This document shows positions 24,315-35,481 of a stretch of 64,000 nucleotides of DNA, piece after piece; within the stretch, counting starts at the first letter, position 1; every line of letters begins with the position of its first letter. The notes below the pieces were generated by a model. That model was not told where the DNA came from and did not search any database. It saw only the letters and a list, made by a program, of their open reading frames with translations. Both the position numbers and the translations under genes were made by a program. The stretch comes from Ctena decussata (Eukaryota; Mollusca; Bivalvia; Lucinida; Lucinidae), in the NCBI GenBank assembly GCA_963989385.1, contig OZ022500.1, positions 105,875,842 through 105,939,841 of the forward strand, written 5' to 3'.

Positions 24315-25269
24315 AATTATTATGATGTATCAGTTATTATGTTGCTCATTGTACGTGAATGGTAAGACTTTAAATGTGTCGTTGATTGCTTTTAATGTCC
24401 TAAGTACTCACTATCCGAAATATTAGCTGACTTCTCATACGAAAAGCGTCGTGGTAAGTCCTCACGAATGGGATATCTGAGCTGCTCAAGCACATGGCAG
24501 CCTTCAGGCAGGACATGTTGTGTACACAATAATCGGATACTGTTAACTTTGAAAAGCTCTGTAACAATTATTGTAGACTTTTAAAAGCTTTAACTGAACA
24601 AAGTTTTGTAGACTCAGAGGATATATTCTGAGAAATCAGAAATTTTCGACTTATACTCTTATACCAGATTTTTTTTTCGCATTCGAACCCTTTTTGATAA
24701 TGATCAGTCTTCAACCGACTGTTTTTTTAAATGAAGAAATCATAGTATGCATTATTCTGGCTTTCGTCACCAGGGCCACTGATGAGGCTTGAGTAGCCGA
24801 AACTTCGAAGAATGACCCATATTTCTTCTTTGGAATGTTTTATCTGCTCTTGGAGAAATTCTTTAAGATTTAAATTTGAAAAAAAAGTGCTTTAGTGGAC
24901 TGAAAAGCTCAGTGAGCTATTCAAAGTTTTAAATACCCAGTTACTGTCTTAATGAACTGCACAATACTTTCGAAAGCTTGAAAGTAATTACCCTAGAGAT
25001 GGTCATCCAACTTTGTTTCGGAGAAGAAGAAAATCACGGATGTTACTATGTACGGTGACATCATCTTTGCTGTAAGTTCCCAGTATTTCTTCTGTAAGCT
25101 CAAAAGAGCGTATCACATATTTTGTTTCATATGCAAACGGTTTTCAATCGGCCTAGATGTCTTTACATCCTTTAGCATACATGTATATGGTCTTAGCTTC
25201 TTAGATCTCGCCTCCGAAACTTTTTGCAAACTTGAGTGACTTCATCCCAAGCATGCTCAACATGAAATA
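24315..25269. other. mostly unassigned; repeat fragment at 24760-24830
   Basis: The segment 24760-24830 contains 'actgatgaggcttgagtagccgaaac', the inverted relative of 19165-19235. No coding motif is seen elsewhere. Confidence 0.5.
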
Positions 25270-26045
25270 TCAGTTCAATAATCTAGTTCGCGCATGACAA
25301 GGCTACAACTGCAGTCTAGATAAATGGCAGCACGAGAGAACGATTCAGAACAACAGTTGTGGTTAGACAAGGATCCCTTCTCTCACCCATCCATTTCGTT
25401 TTTTTTTTCTCGAAAGAATTACGTCAGATGCTCTGGAAGAGCATTACGGAATGGTTAGCAGAGGCGGCAGAGCTACTACCAATCTGCAACTGACGCTCTG
25501 GCTGAGGAAGCGCAAGAACCAGGGGTGTTATTTATAAAACGACTTAAGTGGTTGCTATGCTGTTGCTAAGGCTGTATGTCTTTGAAGGAGATTCCTTACA
25601 ACTATGAAATTCGCTCTGGATGAAGACTGTTCCTCCAGAGCAAATTTCATAGCTGTAGGGAATCTCCTTAGTAGAAATTTAACCCTAGCAACAGCATAGC
25701 AACGACTTAAGTGGTTTTATAAATACGACCCCAGAAGCCATAGCTGGAAAGCTCTACAAAACCTGCACAATGTATTAAATGGAGATAGCGGTAAGTGCTG
25801 TGAAGACAAAGCTGGTGTCAAAAAGCGCCAATGGCATCCGAGGGAGATAAGGCAAAAAGACAAAAGCTTGAAACTGTAACAAGCTTCAGATTCCTTGGAG
25901 CAATTGTCTCAGATCAAGGCTCAAAACCAGGGGTTCTCTCAAAGAGTGAACTAGCCAATGCAGCTCTACCAAAGTTGAAGTCAATTTGTAGAGAAAACAA
26001 CATATCTCTTGTCCAAAGATCAAAGTGATGCGCTCTCTTGTCATA
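25270..26045 (+). pseudogene. RTE-like LINE reverse transcriptase fragment, split by a MITE
   Basis: Plus-strand translation in pieces reads FRTTVVVRQGSLLSP (the VRQGCxLSP block), then TDALAEEAQEP, and after the MITE at 25523-25731 continues EAIAGKLYKTC, LETVTSFRFLGAIVSD and SKVMRSLVI. This order matches the C-terminal half of the reverse transcriptase of RTE-type invertebrate LINEs. The FADD box expected between NL and DALAEE is missing, so the catalytic aspartates are deleted. Several frameshifts are present. Removing the MITE and one CAG restores QEPEAIAGKL in frame. Confidence 0.85.
25523..25731. mobile_element. MITE family B, copy 3 (CAG duplication) in a LINE
   Basis: Palindrome GGGTGTTATTTATAAAACGA ... 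AAATACGACCC, more diverged at its ends than the other copies, with the apex shortened. It is flanked by CAG on both sides (25520-25522, 25732-25734). The host LINE frame is restored by excision with one CAG, which fixes the duplication at 3 bp. Confidence 0.9.
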
Positions 26046-26599
26046 TCCATATGTCTGTATGTATGAACCATAGACCAGAGTTCGAGACAAGGCCTCCCGG
26101 TGGTGCCACTCCCGATTTTTTTCAGAATTATTCGTGTTCCGAAAAACTCGGAAAAGGGGTAGTTTTATCATTTCGAAACGCGGTCCACTTTTGTGAAGTA
26201 GCACCAGAGAGACTGGTGTGTCAACGTGAAAATGTCAAAGCTAGACTGGCCAATGATATGAACACTGGATCCAAAATGCATGTATAATCGGACATAGGCA
26301 GTGAGTCAGGAATAAGGTCCGCAGACTGCATGGAAATTGAGCAAAGTCATACATGTCAGGCTGAACCAATGAACGGTCACGTTGAAAGGGACTCAAAGCT
26401 ATAACAGGAACAAACGTCTAATATAGGAGATTCTTCTTTTTTATGCATAACCAGCCGCAAACACATACCTCCGGATAATCAAGATTTAATAAGTAAACAC
26501 GTGGAGGAGTTAGGCAACAGACAATAAAAACAGTTAATATAAAAGGAGTGAAATAAAAAAAATCCCATTCTTAATGGAACAGTCAAAATATGAATAGAT
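26046..26599. other. no recognised feature
   Basis: DNA between two LINE remnants. It may include eroded LINE sequence, but I see no domain motif. Confidence 0.45.
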
Positions 26600-27239
26600 A
26601 ATCTGTATTCAGGAACATTGGCTAAATGGTTACGAAAAAAACTGTTATTGAAAGGATGATTCCAAGTTGTTCGACATTTGTTAGGGGTTGGGATATTAAT
26701 GAAAAGGTTACAAATTTTAAGGCACGTAGGAGTAAGGGAGGTGTTACAGTTATGTGGCCAAAACAGTAGACCCAGTACATTATATGTCTAGAGGATGATC
26801 AGTACAGAGATGAAGGGTTCCCCAGATGGTATCTTTATTTTTAACGCGTACATGCCTACAAATGACTCTACTTCTATGGAAAAATTCAACAGGCATTTAG
26901 CCGTTTTACATAATGTAATAATGTAATAATGAAGTATAGTCGGCTGGGAACTGTCATCATTTGCGGTGACATGAATGGAACACTTACTCAGGGAAGAAAC
27001 AATAGTCACGCATTAGTTTGAAAGACTTTGTGAAACAACACAACTTATCGTGGCACAAGGACTATTTGGGAAATAAGTCAACATTTGTCAGCCATAGTTG
27101 CAGGGGCAGGTCTCAGATAAACTATATTTTGTGCTCAAATGGATCAACTCTAAAGACAAAAGTTGAAGACAAACATTATTTGAATCAATTGCTCACACTG
27201 TTGTAAGCTGCATTCTTAATATACAGCTTGATGTTGTTA
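26600..27239 (+). pseudogene. LINE-2 (this window) endonuclease fragment
   Basis: In several frames the plus strand reads IQEHWLNGYEK (the QEHW/E block), RSKGGVTVMWPK (the GGV block), VIICGDMNGTLTQGRN (the GDMN block) and DYLGNKSTFVSHSCRGRSQI followed by NYIL (the SQIDYIL block). These are APE-type LINE endonuclease blocks in order. It ends in LLDVV, which continues at 31000 as KAKQPKTKSSVKVKWDKV once the 3.76-kb insert is removed. Numerous stops and shifts show it is inactive. Confidence 0.87.
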
Positions 27240-30200
27240 TAGTCAGGACGCTGAAGCTGAAAAAATGCAACTTTAATTCCCCGGCGATTCGAAAGGAAAT
27301 TTTTACCAAATTTGATAAGCATAACATTTGGGCTTTATGATAGGGTATGATGTGGTCACTGAAATAGGATCCCGTGCTTTTAATTACCCCTTTTTACCCC
27401 TACCCCTTTTAAACCTCAATATGTTCTAAATGAAAACGCTATAATTCTGCCCATTTAGAGGTGCACTTAAGTTTTCTGATTAATTCATGAAATGACGTAT
27501 TTGTGTGCAAAGTATCAGTTTCTGTAATTATTTACAAAATGCATGCTTAAAATATTGAGAAAACCGGTGTATACACATATTTACACAAGGATAATGCATC
27601 CTACCAATTTTTGGTGTTTGAAGTTACTAAATTTCATTTTAAATCGCTGTCTTCCAGATTCTCATCAAACTGCGCATAGAATTATAGGACAGCTGACTCG
27701 CAAAATATCCAATGATAATGACACTGCACTCTGTACTTCATAAAACGTTTCTCTTTGGAGTCTAACCACCACCATGGATCCCGTTTTCCTCAGACGTTCA
27801 TTTCAATTTGAATTTCAAATTTGAATTTTCCCCATGCTCTGCAGTTTTAACAAGAAAACCAGCCCAACCACTTTTGGGTCTGCAAAGACTTCCAACAACT
27901 TACGCATTTACATTATCACTGGCGTTTGTCTGTTACAGCTCGATCGTTACATACGTTACTTAATATAATTTTGTTGAAAAAGAATAATGAATGAAGATGA
28001 TTCAGTAGATATATAAGGATGTAGAACACAAAAACAGGATCATATTTGTTTTTCTGCGTTAAAATATAGTTACTACAATTTGTAAAAAAAAGTTTCGAAA
28101 AGCTTTTCATTACAAATAATACAAATTACAAGTGTTACCTATGAAACGAAAATAATAAATACAATGATATAATATTTCAACTTTAAATCATATCGTCGTT
28201 CAAATATGTTTTTTGAAAATAGTGCTTTTAAACTCTGCAGTTTCCCTTGTCTTTAAAGCTAATTCAGTACTTTAACAAAATGAAGTTATATACATGTAAT
28301 TGGTATTTAGTATGTAAATGAAGTATTTTGACATCTGTAAATAAGTTAAGTTGGATTGGCACTAATGTAATGATGGAAGTATCAAAATTGAAAAAGACAA
28401 TGTACTTACGAATATTTGCACTTACTGACAGGCGAAAAAATGAACGGCATTCAAATTTATGTTCAAACAATAACCAAACGTTTTGGTTTGCAGAGTAATT
28501 GCAACGTAAACTACTTAGATATCAAAAGAAGCTACTCAGTAATATGCATATGGTAGATATTAGCAGAGTTGTGGGATCACTGTTTCCTCCAGTAGGGGGT
28601 TAAAACCATTGTGAACAGCGTTATTTTGCAAGTTCGGGCGTCTCTCCAGATAATAAAACTTGTTTACATGTTGACAATCTTAATTTGTTTCTTGTTATTT
28701 TGTTACAGTGTATTTATTAGATATGCATGCAGACCCAAGTTTACGTATATGAGATGTAGAAAACGTTTAATGTAAATAGAATTACCAAGGAAAGGCCACA
28801 ATTACAAAACACAGCCCGTCCAAGACACCGAAAGAAGATGGGAAACATGCATACGACAAAACGGGACAGCACATCTTTGGTAACAGACACTCCATTCCAA
28901 CACAGGAGAACTGTACATACGTACAGCACCAAAAACAATACAAAATACATTCCAACATTCAATACATCTAATTTTACCTATTTTCTATTTTAAATCACAA
29001 AATAAAATAGAAAGCACATAGGACAGTTATACAGGCGACCACCAGGCAAGAAAACCAACCAATGGGATTCGCATGTAGAAGTTTTCATATTTGTATAGAC
29101 AGTTGTATATAATCTACCAGGAGCTTTAACTAGGTTTATTCGCGCAATCTCACACTTCCTTCTGATGCCGCTAAAACACGTAGTCGTTGCGTCATAAACA
29201 TGGATGGTTTTAGATATTTGAATACGCAACCAACAAGAGCTGTCGCCTGACAGCATAGCTCGCCTGAATTGGTGCTTGCCCATCACATAGCAGCTACGGT
29301 GGTGTGGACTGCTATGCATAAAACTTCAGGCAAGCATGTCCAAAATAAAAACACATTTATAAACAAAAGCTATCTCAGAAATATAACTTATATTTAAAAT
29401 AAAACAAAAAATGAAATAAAATTTCAAAGTCCATGATCTTGAGGTAAAACAAAAACTGAGGGGTGGGAGGGGGGGGGGGCTAGAATGTACCATGAACCAT
29501 TATCTAACATCAGTCCAAGTATTATTATCAACTGAGTCCATCATCGTGGCACTGTGAAATTATGTCTTCATAAATATAAAACTTTAACCAAAATCTTTAA
29601 GACAAAATTCTAAGTCGATGACATTGACTTCAAGGTCCAGTGGGGTAAGTATAAGGTGTTTTGTAAAAACTCAAAAAAGTGTCTAACATCAGTTCAAGTA
29701 TAAACTAAATCTCTGCAAAACATCATGAATCAGTATGCAATTACAAAACTTTAATAAAGACCAAAATTTCCTAAGTTCCTGACCTTGACATCAAGGTCAC
29801 TGAGAGGGGTTGGGATAGTACTCTGTAGCTCTAACTACAGTGCAAATATAAAAAAAATTCATCTATGGGTTCAGGAGATATGTGTCTTTAAAAAACTTTA
29901 ACCAAAACATCCAATCAATAAAAAGACAATATTCTAAGTCCATGACCTTGACATGAAGGTCACTGAGGCGAGGTGGGGGTAGTACCTTCAAAAACTTTGG
30001 ACCAATATCTAACTTCAGTGCAAGTATCAAAGGAATCCATCCATGGGTTATGGAGATATTGGGCTTTATAAAACTTTAACCAAAACATCAAGTCCAAAAA
30101 AACTCCCAATTTTCTAAGTCCATGACCTTGACATCAAGGTCACTGAGTGGAATGGGGGTGGTACCCTGTTAAACTTTGGACCAATATCTAACTACAGTGC

Positions 30201-30996
30201 AAGTATCAAAAGAATCCATCCATGGGTTAAGGAGATATAGGTCTTTAAAAAAACTTTAACCAAAACATCCAATTCGAACGCCGACGCGGACGCGGACGCT
30301 AACGCGGACGCGGACGCTGACGCCGACGCCGTGGTGACAACAATAGCTCTTCCTGAACTTTCGTTCAGGCGAGCTAAAAACGCCTGAATACCGTATTTAT
30401 TAGAGTTTCCTGGGAGTTGGTGAAGGTTGCTGATTAGCTGTGATGTAATGGATTATATTTTGCATGAATGTTATATACGTTAATTCTACGTTAATTCAAG
30501 TAGTAACATAGGCGAATGATAAGAAATCAAGCAGGCTGTAATTCTTCTAATATTTAAAAATGATTTTAAAGGAGGATATACTAGCAAAAGAATACAAAAT
30601 GATTCTGCCTTCAATTTATTTACATTTTTGGAATATACTCATATGTAACGTCTATAACCGAATGCTACGGGCTTAAGCCAAAATGGATAGAAAGCTAATG
30701 AGTATCAGTCGTTAGCAGTATAATAGGCTTCTTCTAAAAACTTATGTTGTTTGTTTGAAACTCCGCTTCAAATGACATAAAAATAAGGAGAAAGGCAGTC
30801 GATCATTTTTAGCATTTCTTTGGTACCCAGTTATCTTCCCTTATTTTACACCCTGGATCCACTTTTCAGGACCACATCATACCCTAAGTTAAAGTTGGGA
30901 TGATACACTTTCATAATATACGAAATTCATCCTTTCGAATTGTCGGGGCATTAAACTCCAAAAATAGGCCCGTTTTGAATTTCAGCGTCCTGACTA
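27240..30996. mobile_element. 3.76-kb TIR element with TTA duplication
   Basis: Ends TAGTCAGGACGCTGAA and the inverse TTCAGCGTCCTGACTA. The inverted similarity continues for about 130 bp, including 'attcgaaagga', 'agggtatgatgtggtc' and 'ggatcc' in both arms. TTA flanks both ends (27237-27239, 30997-30999). Removal with one TTA restores an open LINE-2 frame, LLDVVKAKQPKTK. A TTA duplication is the classic PIF/Harbinger signature (inference). No transposase is recognised. The interior contains a tandem repeat (29257-30375) and otherwise featureless AT-rich DNA, so it is non-autonomous or a composite. Confidence 0.83.
29257..30375. repeat. ~165-180-bp tandem repeat bounded by AGCTCGCCTGAA
   Basis: AGCTCGCCTGAA at 29257-29268 is inverted at 30364-30375 (TTCAGGCGAGCT). 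Between them lie about four diverged units, each with 'aaaactttaaccaaaa', 'ctaagtccatgaccttgacat', 'ggtcactgag' and 'gtgcaagtatcaa'. The unit spacing, measured at the ggtca palindromes (29619, 29780, 29943, 30123), is 161, 163 and 180 bp. The right end is a run of GACGCG/GACGCC hexamers (about 30280-30332). The architecture suggests a non-autonomous mobile element with internal minisatellite units, nested in 27240-30996. Confidence 0.8.
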
Positions 30997-30999
30997 TTA

Positions 31000-31069
31000 A
31001 GGCTAAACAACCTAAGACCAAATCCTCGGTGAAAGTAAAATGGGATAAAGTAAATGCAGAAAAAAATTG
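31000..31069 (+). pseudogene. LINE-2 fragment between two insertions
   Basis: About 70 bp that read KAKQPKTKSSVKVKWDKVNA in the frame of the endonuclease segment ending at 27236. This is the basic linker after the endonuclease. It continues into 31308 across the MITE at 31070-31303 when one AATT is removed. Confidence 0.82.
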
Positions 31070-31303
31070 AGCTGCGACGTGAGAAAACCAACAATGTGGT
31101 TGTGCGCCCAGCGCAGACTCAGATCAGCCTGGGCATCCGCCCAGTCTGATCAGAGTCTTCGCTATCCGCATGGAGATAGCTTAGACTATTAGCTACCCTT
31201 TAAGCGGTTAACAAAGAGTCTGATCAGACTGGGCAGATGCCCAGGCTGATCTGAGTCTGCGCTGGCGCACAACCACATTGTTGGTTTTCTCGTGTCGCGG
31301 CTC
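31070..31303. mobile_element. MITE family A, copy 3 (AATT duplication) in LINE-2
   Basis: Palindrome GAGCTGCGACGTGAGAAAAC to GTCGCGGCTC with an internal stem-loop region around 31175-31205. AATT at 31066-31069 and 31304-31307. It interrupts the LINE-2 linker, and excision with one AATT leaves an open frame (AEKNSSNFGRETALF). Confidence 0.92.
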
Positions 31304-31307
31304 AATT

Positions 31308-31886
31308 CAAGTAATTTTGGAAGAGAAACTGCACTTTTTATGGGAAGCATTCTATGTTCATAGGTGAGTTGTTAGAGTATATAGGTGACAGCTAGAAGGA
31401 AGCCGCGCTCAGGTCAGCCCAGTGTCGGACAACTAGGTTGCAAGGGCCTCGATTTGAGGCATCACCTGTAGTTAAAGGCCTAGCCTACTGAAAGAATGTA
31501 AAATGACACGTATTTCACGGAAAGAAAACGGTTCCCTTGTCCTGATAGTGCTTGTCATGCTAGGAGGAAGGTCAAGCAGATTTTACGTAGACAGTTAAGA
31601 AAACAACTTCAAAGAGGAGAACTGGATTTAATGGAGAATCCAGTTACAAAAACTTTCTTTACATTAATCAGATTGATCAGACTCTGCTGCTTGTTTCAAC
31701 GTGATGGGAGAAAGCATTTTTGGATATTGTTCTTCAAAGAAAATCATTGAAAAATTACTATGAAGATTTACACATACCCAAAAAGGATGTGTGTTTTGAC
31801 GACGATTACTTACAATATAGTGAACTACACATTGAACTTATTCATGAACTAAATGATTAGGGAAGTTTGACGCAACAAAACCATTT
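31308..31886 (+). pseudogene. LINE-2 linker and start of reverse transcriptase region
   Basis: The plus strand reads SSNFGRETALFMGS to a stop at about 31362, then in other frames QLRKQLQRGELDLMENPVTK and FFTLIRLIR, which resemble the pre-RT region of LINEs ('R..li......LFyklI..qR'). It runs into the MITE at 31887 and resumes at 32068. Confidence 0.72.
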
Positions 31887-32063
31887 GAGCCGCGACACGA
31901 CAAAACCAACAATGTGGTTGTGCACCCAGCGCAGACTCAGATCAGCCTGGGCATCCGCCTAATCTGATCAGAGTCTTGACTTTGCGTTTAAAGGGTAGCC
32001 AAGGCTGATCTGAGTCTGCGCTGGGCGCACAACCACTTTGTTGGTTTTCTCGCGTCGCGGCTC
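31887..32063. mobile_element. MITE family A, copy 4, internally deleted (ATTT duplication)
   Basis: 177 bp, against about 235 bp for full copies. The right arm has lost its inner part, so the apex is shortened. ATTT at 31883-31886 and 32064-32067. It sits within LINE-2. Confidence 0.9.
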
Positions 32064-32067
32064 ATTT

Positions 32068-32325
32068 ACAGACTGTGAATTAAAAACTTGTATTCAACAG
32101 CTAAAAACAGGGAAGTCGACAGACGAGTTTGGTTTATGTGCGGAATAGTCAGAGTTTCATCCCGAAATCGAGAGATATTTTAATGTCATACTGCATACAG
32201 GAAATATTCCAGACTACTTCAACGCCGGTGTGCTCACATCCATACCAAATAATGTGGATTTTTGAACAATTACCGTGGAATAACAGTGACGCCTATGATC
32301 GGGAAACTGTTTGAAAAAATACATT
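32068..32325 (+). pseudogene. LINE-2 reverse transcriptase N-terminal fragment
   Basis: Across frames it reads LKTGKSTDEFGLCAE (the 'LK.GKS.DxxGl' fingers block), HTGNIPDYFNAGVLTSIP and a NYRGIT-like block followed by PMIGKLFEK. These are the first reverse transcriptase blocks. Nothing after about 32325 is recognisable, so the palm with its catalytic residues is gone. Confidence 0.8.
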
Positions 32326-33109
32326 TCTACAGAGAAGACAGTTCAGTCTCTGTAACAAGTTAGCAAAACTGCACTGACCTGGCGGGTGGTTCCGTCGAGA
32401 AGGAAAAGCAAAGCTTGATCGCAAGGTACAAATTGAAGAAATGTCGAATAATTATTGAATCATGTTATTCAGTCAACTATGTCTTAAGAGGTCATGCAAG
32501 GGGAGACACCAACACTGGCTTTTTGAGCCAGGTTACCCTTTAAAATGCAGGTTCATTTGCACTGTATAGGTGTTCAAGGGACCCCAAAACTTGTTGCTAA
32601 AGTCAGATGAGCCTTTATTACAGTGACCCCTTAAGACAGGTTTGACTTTTTGCATTTATTCATTCGCCTTTTTATATGTTAAGTACGGAAAAAAGATTAA
32701 TATAAGGATCTACCACTGAGAGCAATGAACACATTTATAAGACGAAACAACCTGTTTTATTGTTCTTTTCTCCAGTTTTCATGCATATTTGACAAAAATA
32801 TTGAATGCTCAGTGCACTACAAATCAGCCACGTTTTAAGCATTAACATTGTAGCATTATACTTTAAGTTCAAACAGAATGATCTTAAATCATCAAGGTAT
32901 CTCAGTTTATTCTTAAATGTCAATTACCTCAAATTATATCAGTACAATAAATAAGGTTCCTGATAGTCCCCAGCGCAGGTGCCCGGTTAGATTGACAGCG
33001 TCCATTGTGCACCCGTCATACTAGCGGCGTTATCTGTGAGACCGGCCATTCAATATCAAATGAGTCAGTTGAATGCTATCCCCAAAATGCATTTTCAAAG
33101 TTCAAAATT
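32326..33109. other. no recognised feature
   Basis: It may hold eroded LINE-2 3' sequence. I see no motif, terminal repeat or RNA gene signal. Confidence 0.45.
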
Positions 33110-33345
33110 GAGCCGCGACACGAGAAAACCAACAATGTGGTTGTGCGCCAAGCGCAGACTCAGATCAGCCTGGACATTCGCCCAGTTTGATCAGAGTCTT
33201 TGTTAAGTGCTCAAAGGGTAGCTAAGGGTCTAAGCTACCTCCATGCGTACAGCGAAGGCTCTGATCAGACTGGGCTGATGCCCAGGCTGATCTGAGTCTG
33301 TGCTGGGCGCACAACCACATTGTTGGTTTTCTCGTGTCGCGGCTC
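33110..33345. mobile_element. MITE family A, copy 5
   Basis: Full-length palindrome GAGCCGCGACACGAGAAAAC to its inverse. Flanks AATT and AAAC show no duplication. Confidence 0.91.
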
Positions 33346-33639
33346 AAACATTTTATAATGAACAACAAAAATAGGTATTGAATGAACAAAAATGTGGTAG
33401 TAAACTTAGATTTGTGGCACAGTGGTGTAAAAAGTGTGTTACTACAGATGGTTTGGGTTACCCCACACCATTCCTTTTATTAAACAATTTATCAAAAATA
33501 GTTCCTTTTAAGTTTCATATAAACAATACGTTTTGTTATCGGAAGCATAGTCGAATATCTAGTAGTTTGATATGAATGACAGTTTCATACAAAATGACGT
33601 AACTGAAGGCTAAGTTCTGTGTTTAGCTGTCATTTTGGT
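33346..33639. other. no recognised feature
   Basis: About 294 bp of AT-rich DNA between the family A copy 5 and a SINE. The short plus-strand open frame at 33378-33575 has no recognisable domain, and I see no repeat. Confidence 0.45.
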
Positions 33640-33877
33640 CCCACAGTATTTTACTTCTGGTTTGCATATCAAGTGGATTTCCGATTTTGTGTCCTTTTTA
33701 CCAGTATTTTTTACCAGTATTTCAGTCATACCAGGATGATGGGTGGGTGATAATGGAAAGTTGTATGCAATGGAACCCCGTTTACAATTGAAAAGATTCC
33801 CGCCTACAGTGGGGCTCGAGCCGGGACCGCTAAATCAGCAGGCCAGCGCTTAACCTACAGAGCTACTGGGGCTCCCA
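33640..33877 (-). mobile_element. tRNA-derived SINE family C copy
   Basis: The minus strand starts GGGAGCCCCAGTAGCTCTGT (A box TAGCTCTGTAGG) with a B-box-like 'ccggctcgagccccac'. A body like that of 57900-58090 follows: 'aaacggggttccattgca', then 'ttccattatcaccc', then a 'ctggtaaaaa' stretch. The B box is eroded. The 3' end is uncertain. Confidence 0.75.
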
Positions 33878-33924
33878 TGAAGTGGATAGGCTTTATGTGT
33901 ATAAGTGTACCTCCATGTTTGGTC

Positions 33925-34660
33925 GTCGCCATTTTATGACCCCGTGACGATAGTCGGGGGGGGCATTATGTTTTGTCCCTGTCCGTCTGTCTGTCCGTCT
34001 GTCAGTCCGTCGCGCCAACCACAGTTACAAGCAATCAATTTGGAACTTTGCACAGATGTTACAAGAAAATTGAAGATGTGCATGTGACTTTATGAAGATA
34101 ACACTGCCTGAGCATTGTCTTTCAGCAGCAAAGATAAAAAGAATCAAAGACTTCTCATATATGAATACGGCCTACTTAAGTGAAATTCTGCAGTGCGTTT
34201 AGGGTATACCTCTTTCAAGTAAGTTAAAATGCGTCCTTTAAAAAAATACACCGACTTTTCTGGGCATATTATAGCTTTATATGTTTTTTGCTATCAGAAT
34301 TTCTGTCTTTATGCTAGTTACAAAGCGATTACATCACTTGCAAAACTTTCCGAACGCCCCTCGTAGTGTAACAAGTTTGTGTAATCAACTTCTCCCAGAG
34401 GTTTCAAGCAATCAATTTGAAATTATGCAAAGATATTACAAGCATACTGGAGATGCACATGTGACATCTTAAAGATGAAAAAAATAATTTTCGACAAAGT
34501 TACAGCATTTACGACTTTGACATTTCAGACATTAGTCTTCAGTACAGATTGAATGTGTTGGGGCGTCCTGGGTGGGGACGAAGCAAGGGGTAGGAACTGG
34601 CGCAGAGCACGGGGGAGGGGGCATCACCTGTGTCTTACAGACACAATTTTCTAGTTACCA
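33925..34660 (+). repeat. dispersed repeat with internal duplication
   Basis: It opens with a GGGGGGGCATTATGTTTT block and a CTGTCCGT run (about 33960-34012). The segment 'caagcaatcaatttg(g)aa..t.tgca.agat.ttacaag' occurs twice, near 34030-34075 and 34408-34445, each followed by 'gatg.gcatgtgac'. It ends with a 'gtgtcttacagacac' palindrome near 34630. Class is unknown, and no coding potential is seen. Confidence 0.6.
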
Positions 34661-35100
34661 AGGGAGACAACTATTGTGACTTCCCTTTTGATTCCCTGGA
34701 CAACGAAATCCTTTCCAGAAGGTGTCAATAAAAAGAAAAGGAAGAGTTGCTCCCCTAAATATGTACACATACCCCTTAAGAAGTTTTTGTTAATCGTGTA
34801 GTGCTTAGTATATCACATACACGGTTAAGAGTATGTCAATCTGATACGACATCATCTGTTATAGGTCTTAAAGCAAAGCTCAGGGTGATATATTGATAAA
34901 GCATATTACTCCACATGTTAATTTGATACTAAACCTTCTGTGAATTTGCATAACCGATTTTATTCACTATCTTACTTGTCTGACCTTGACAGCGTATCAC
35001 CGGACCATGTCGGTTCCTTCGTCCCAGCACCAGCTGCAACGGCAGCACCAGCTCAAGCGAGTTAAAACAACAAAAGCTATCATTAATCACCCTCATAATT
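34661..35100. other. no recognised feature
   Basis: AT-rich DNA. Nothing recognised. Confidence 0.45.
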
Positions 35101-35335
35101 GAGCTGCGACACGAAGAAGCCAACAATGTGGTCGTGCGTCCAGTGCAGACTCAGATCAGCCTGGGCATCCGCCCAGTCTGATCAGAGTCTTCACTGTCCA
35201 CATGAAGGTAGCTTAGTCCCTTGGCTACCCTTTAACCGCTAAGCAAAGAGTCTGGTCAGACTGGGCAGATGCCCAGGTTGATTGAGTTTGCGCTGAGCGC
35301 ATGACCACATTGTTTGTTTTCTGGTGTCGCAGCTC
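35101..35335. mobile_element. MITE family A, copy 6 (diverged)
   Basis: Palindrome GAGCTGCGACACGAAGAAGC to GTCGCAGCTC with several substitutions. Flanks AATT and ATAT show no duplication. This looks like one of the older copies. Confidence 0.88.
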
Positions 35336-35481
35336 ATATGATGTTGATCATGAAATGTCTGTCAAAATATGGAACTTCATGCTGTCATGGACGCGGCGAA
35401 ATTTCGCGTAATTTTGTGGAATAAGTCATGGTTGATTCCTGATTTCAAAACCTTAGAGATCTTCCTAGATTCCTTTAATTC

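Noticed and set aside
29257..30375. CRISPR-like array
   Set aside because: The direct repeats are long, diverged and adjacent with no unique spacers, and the context is animal DNA.
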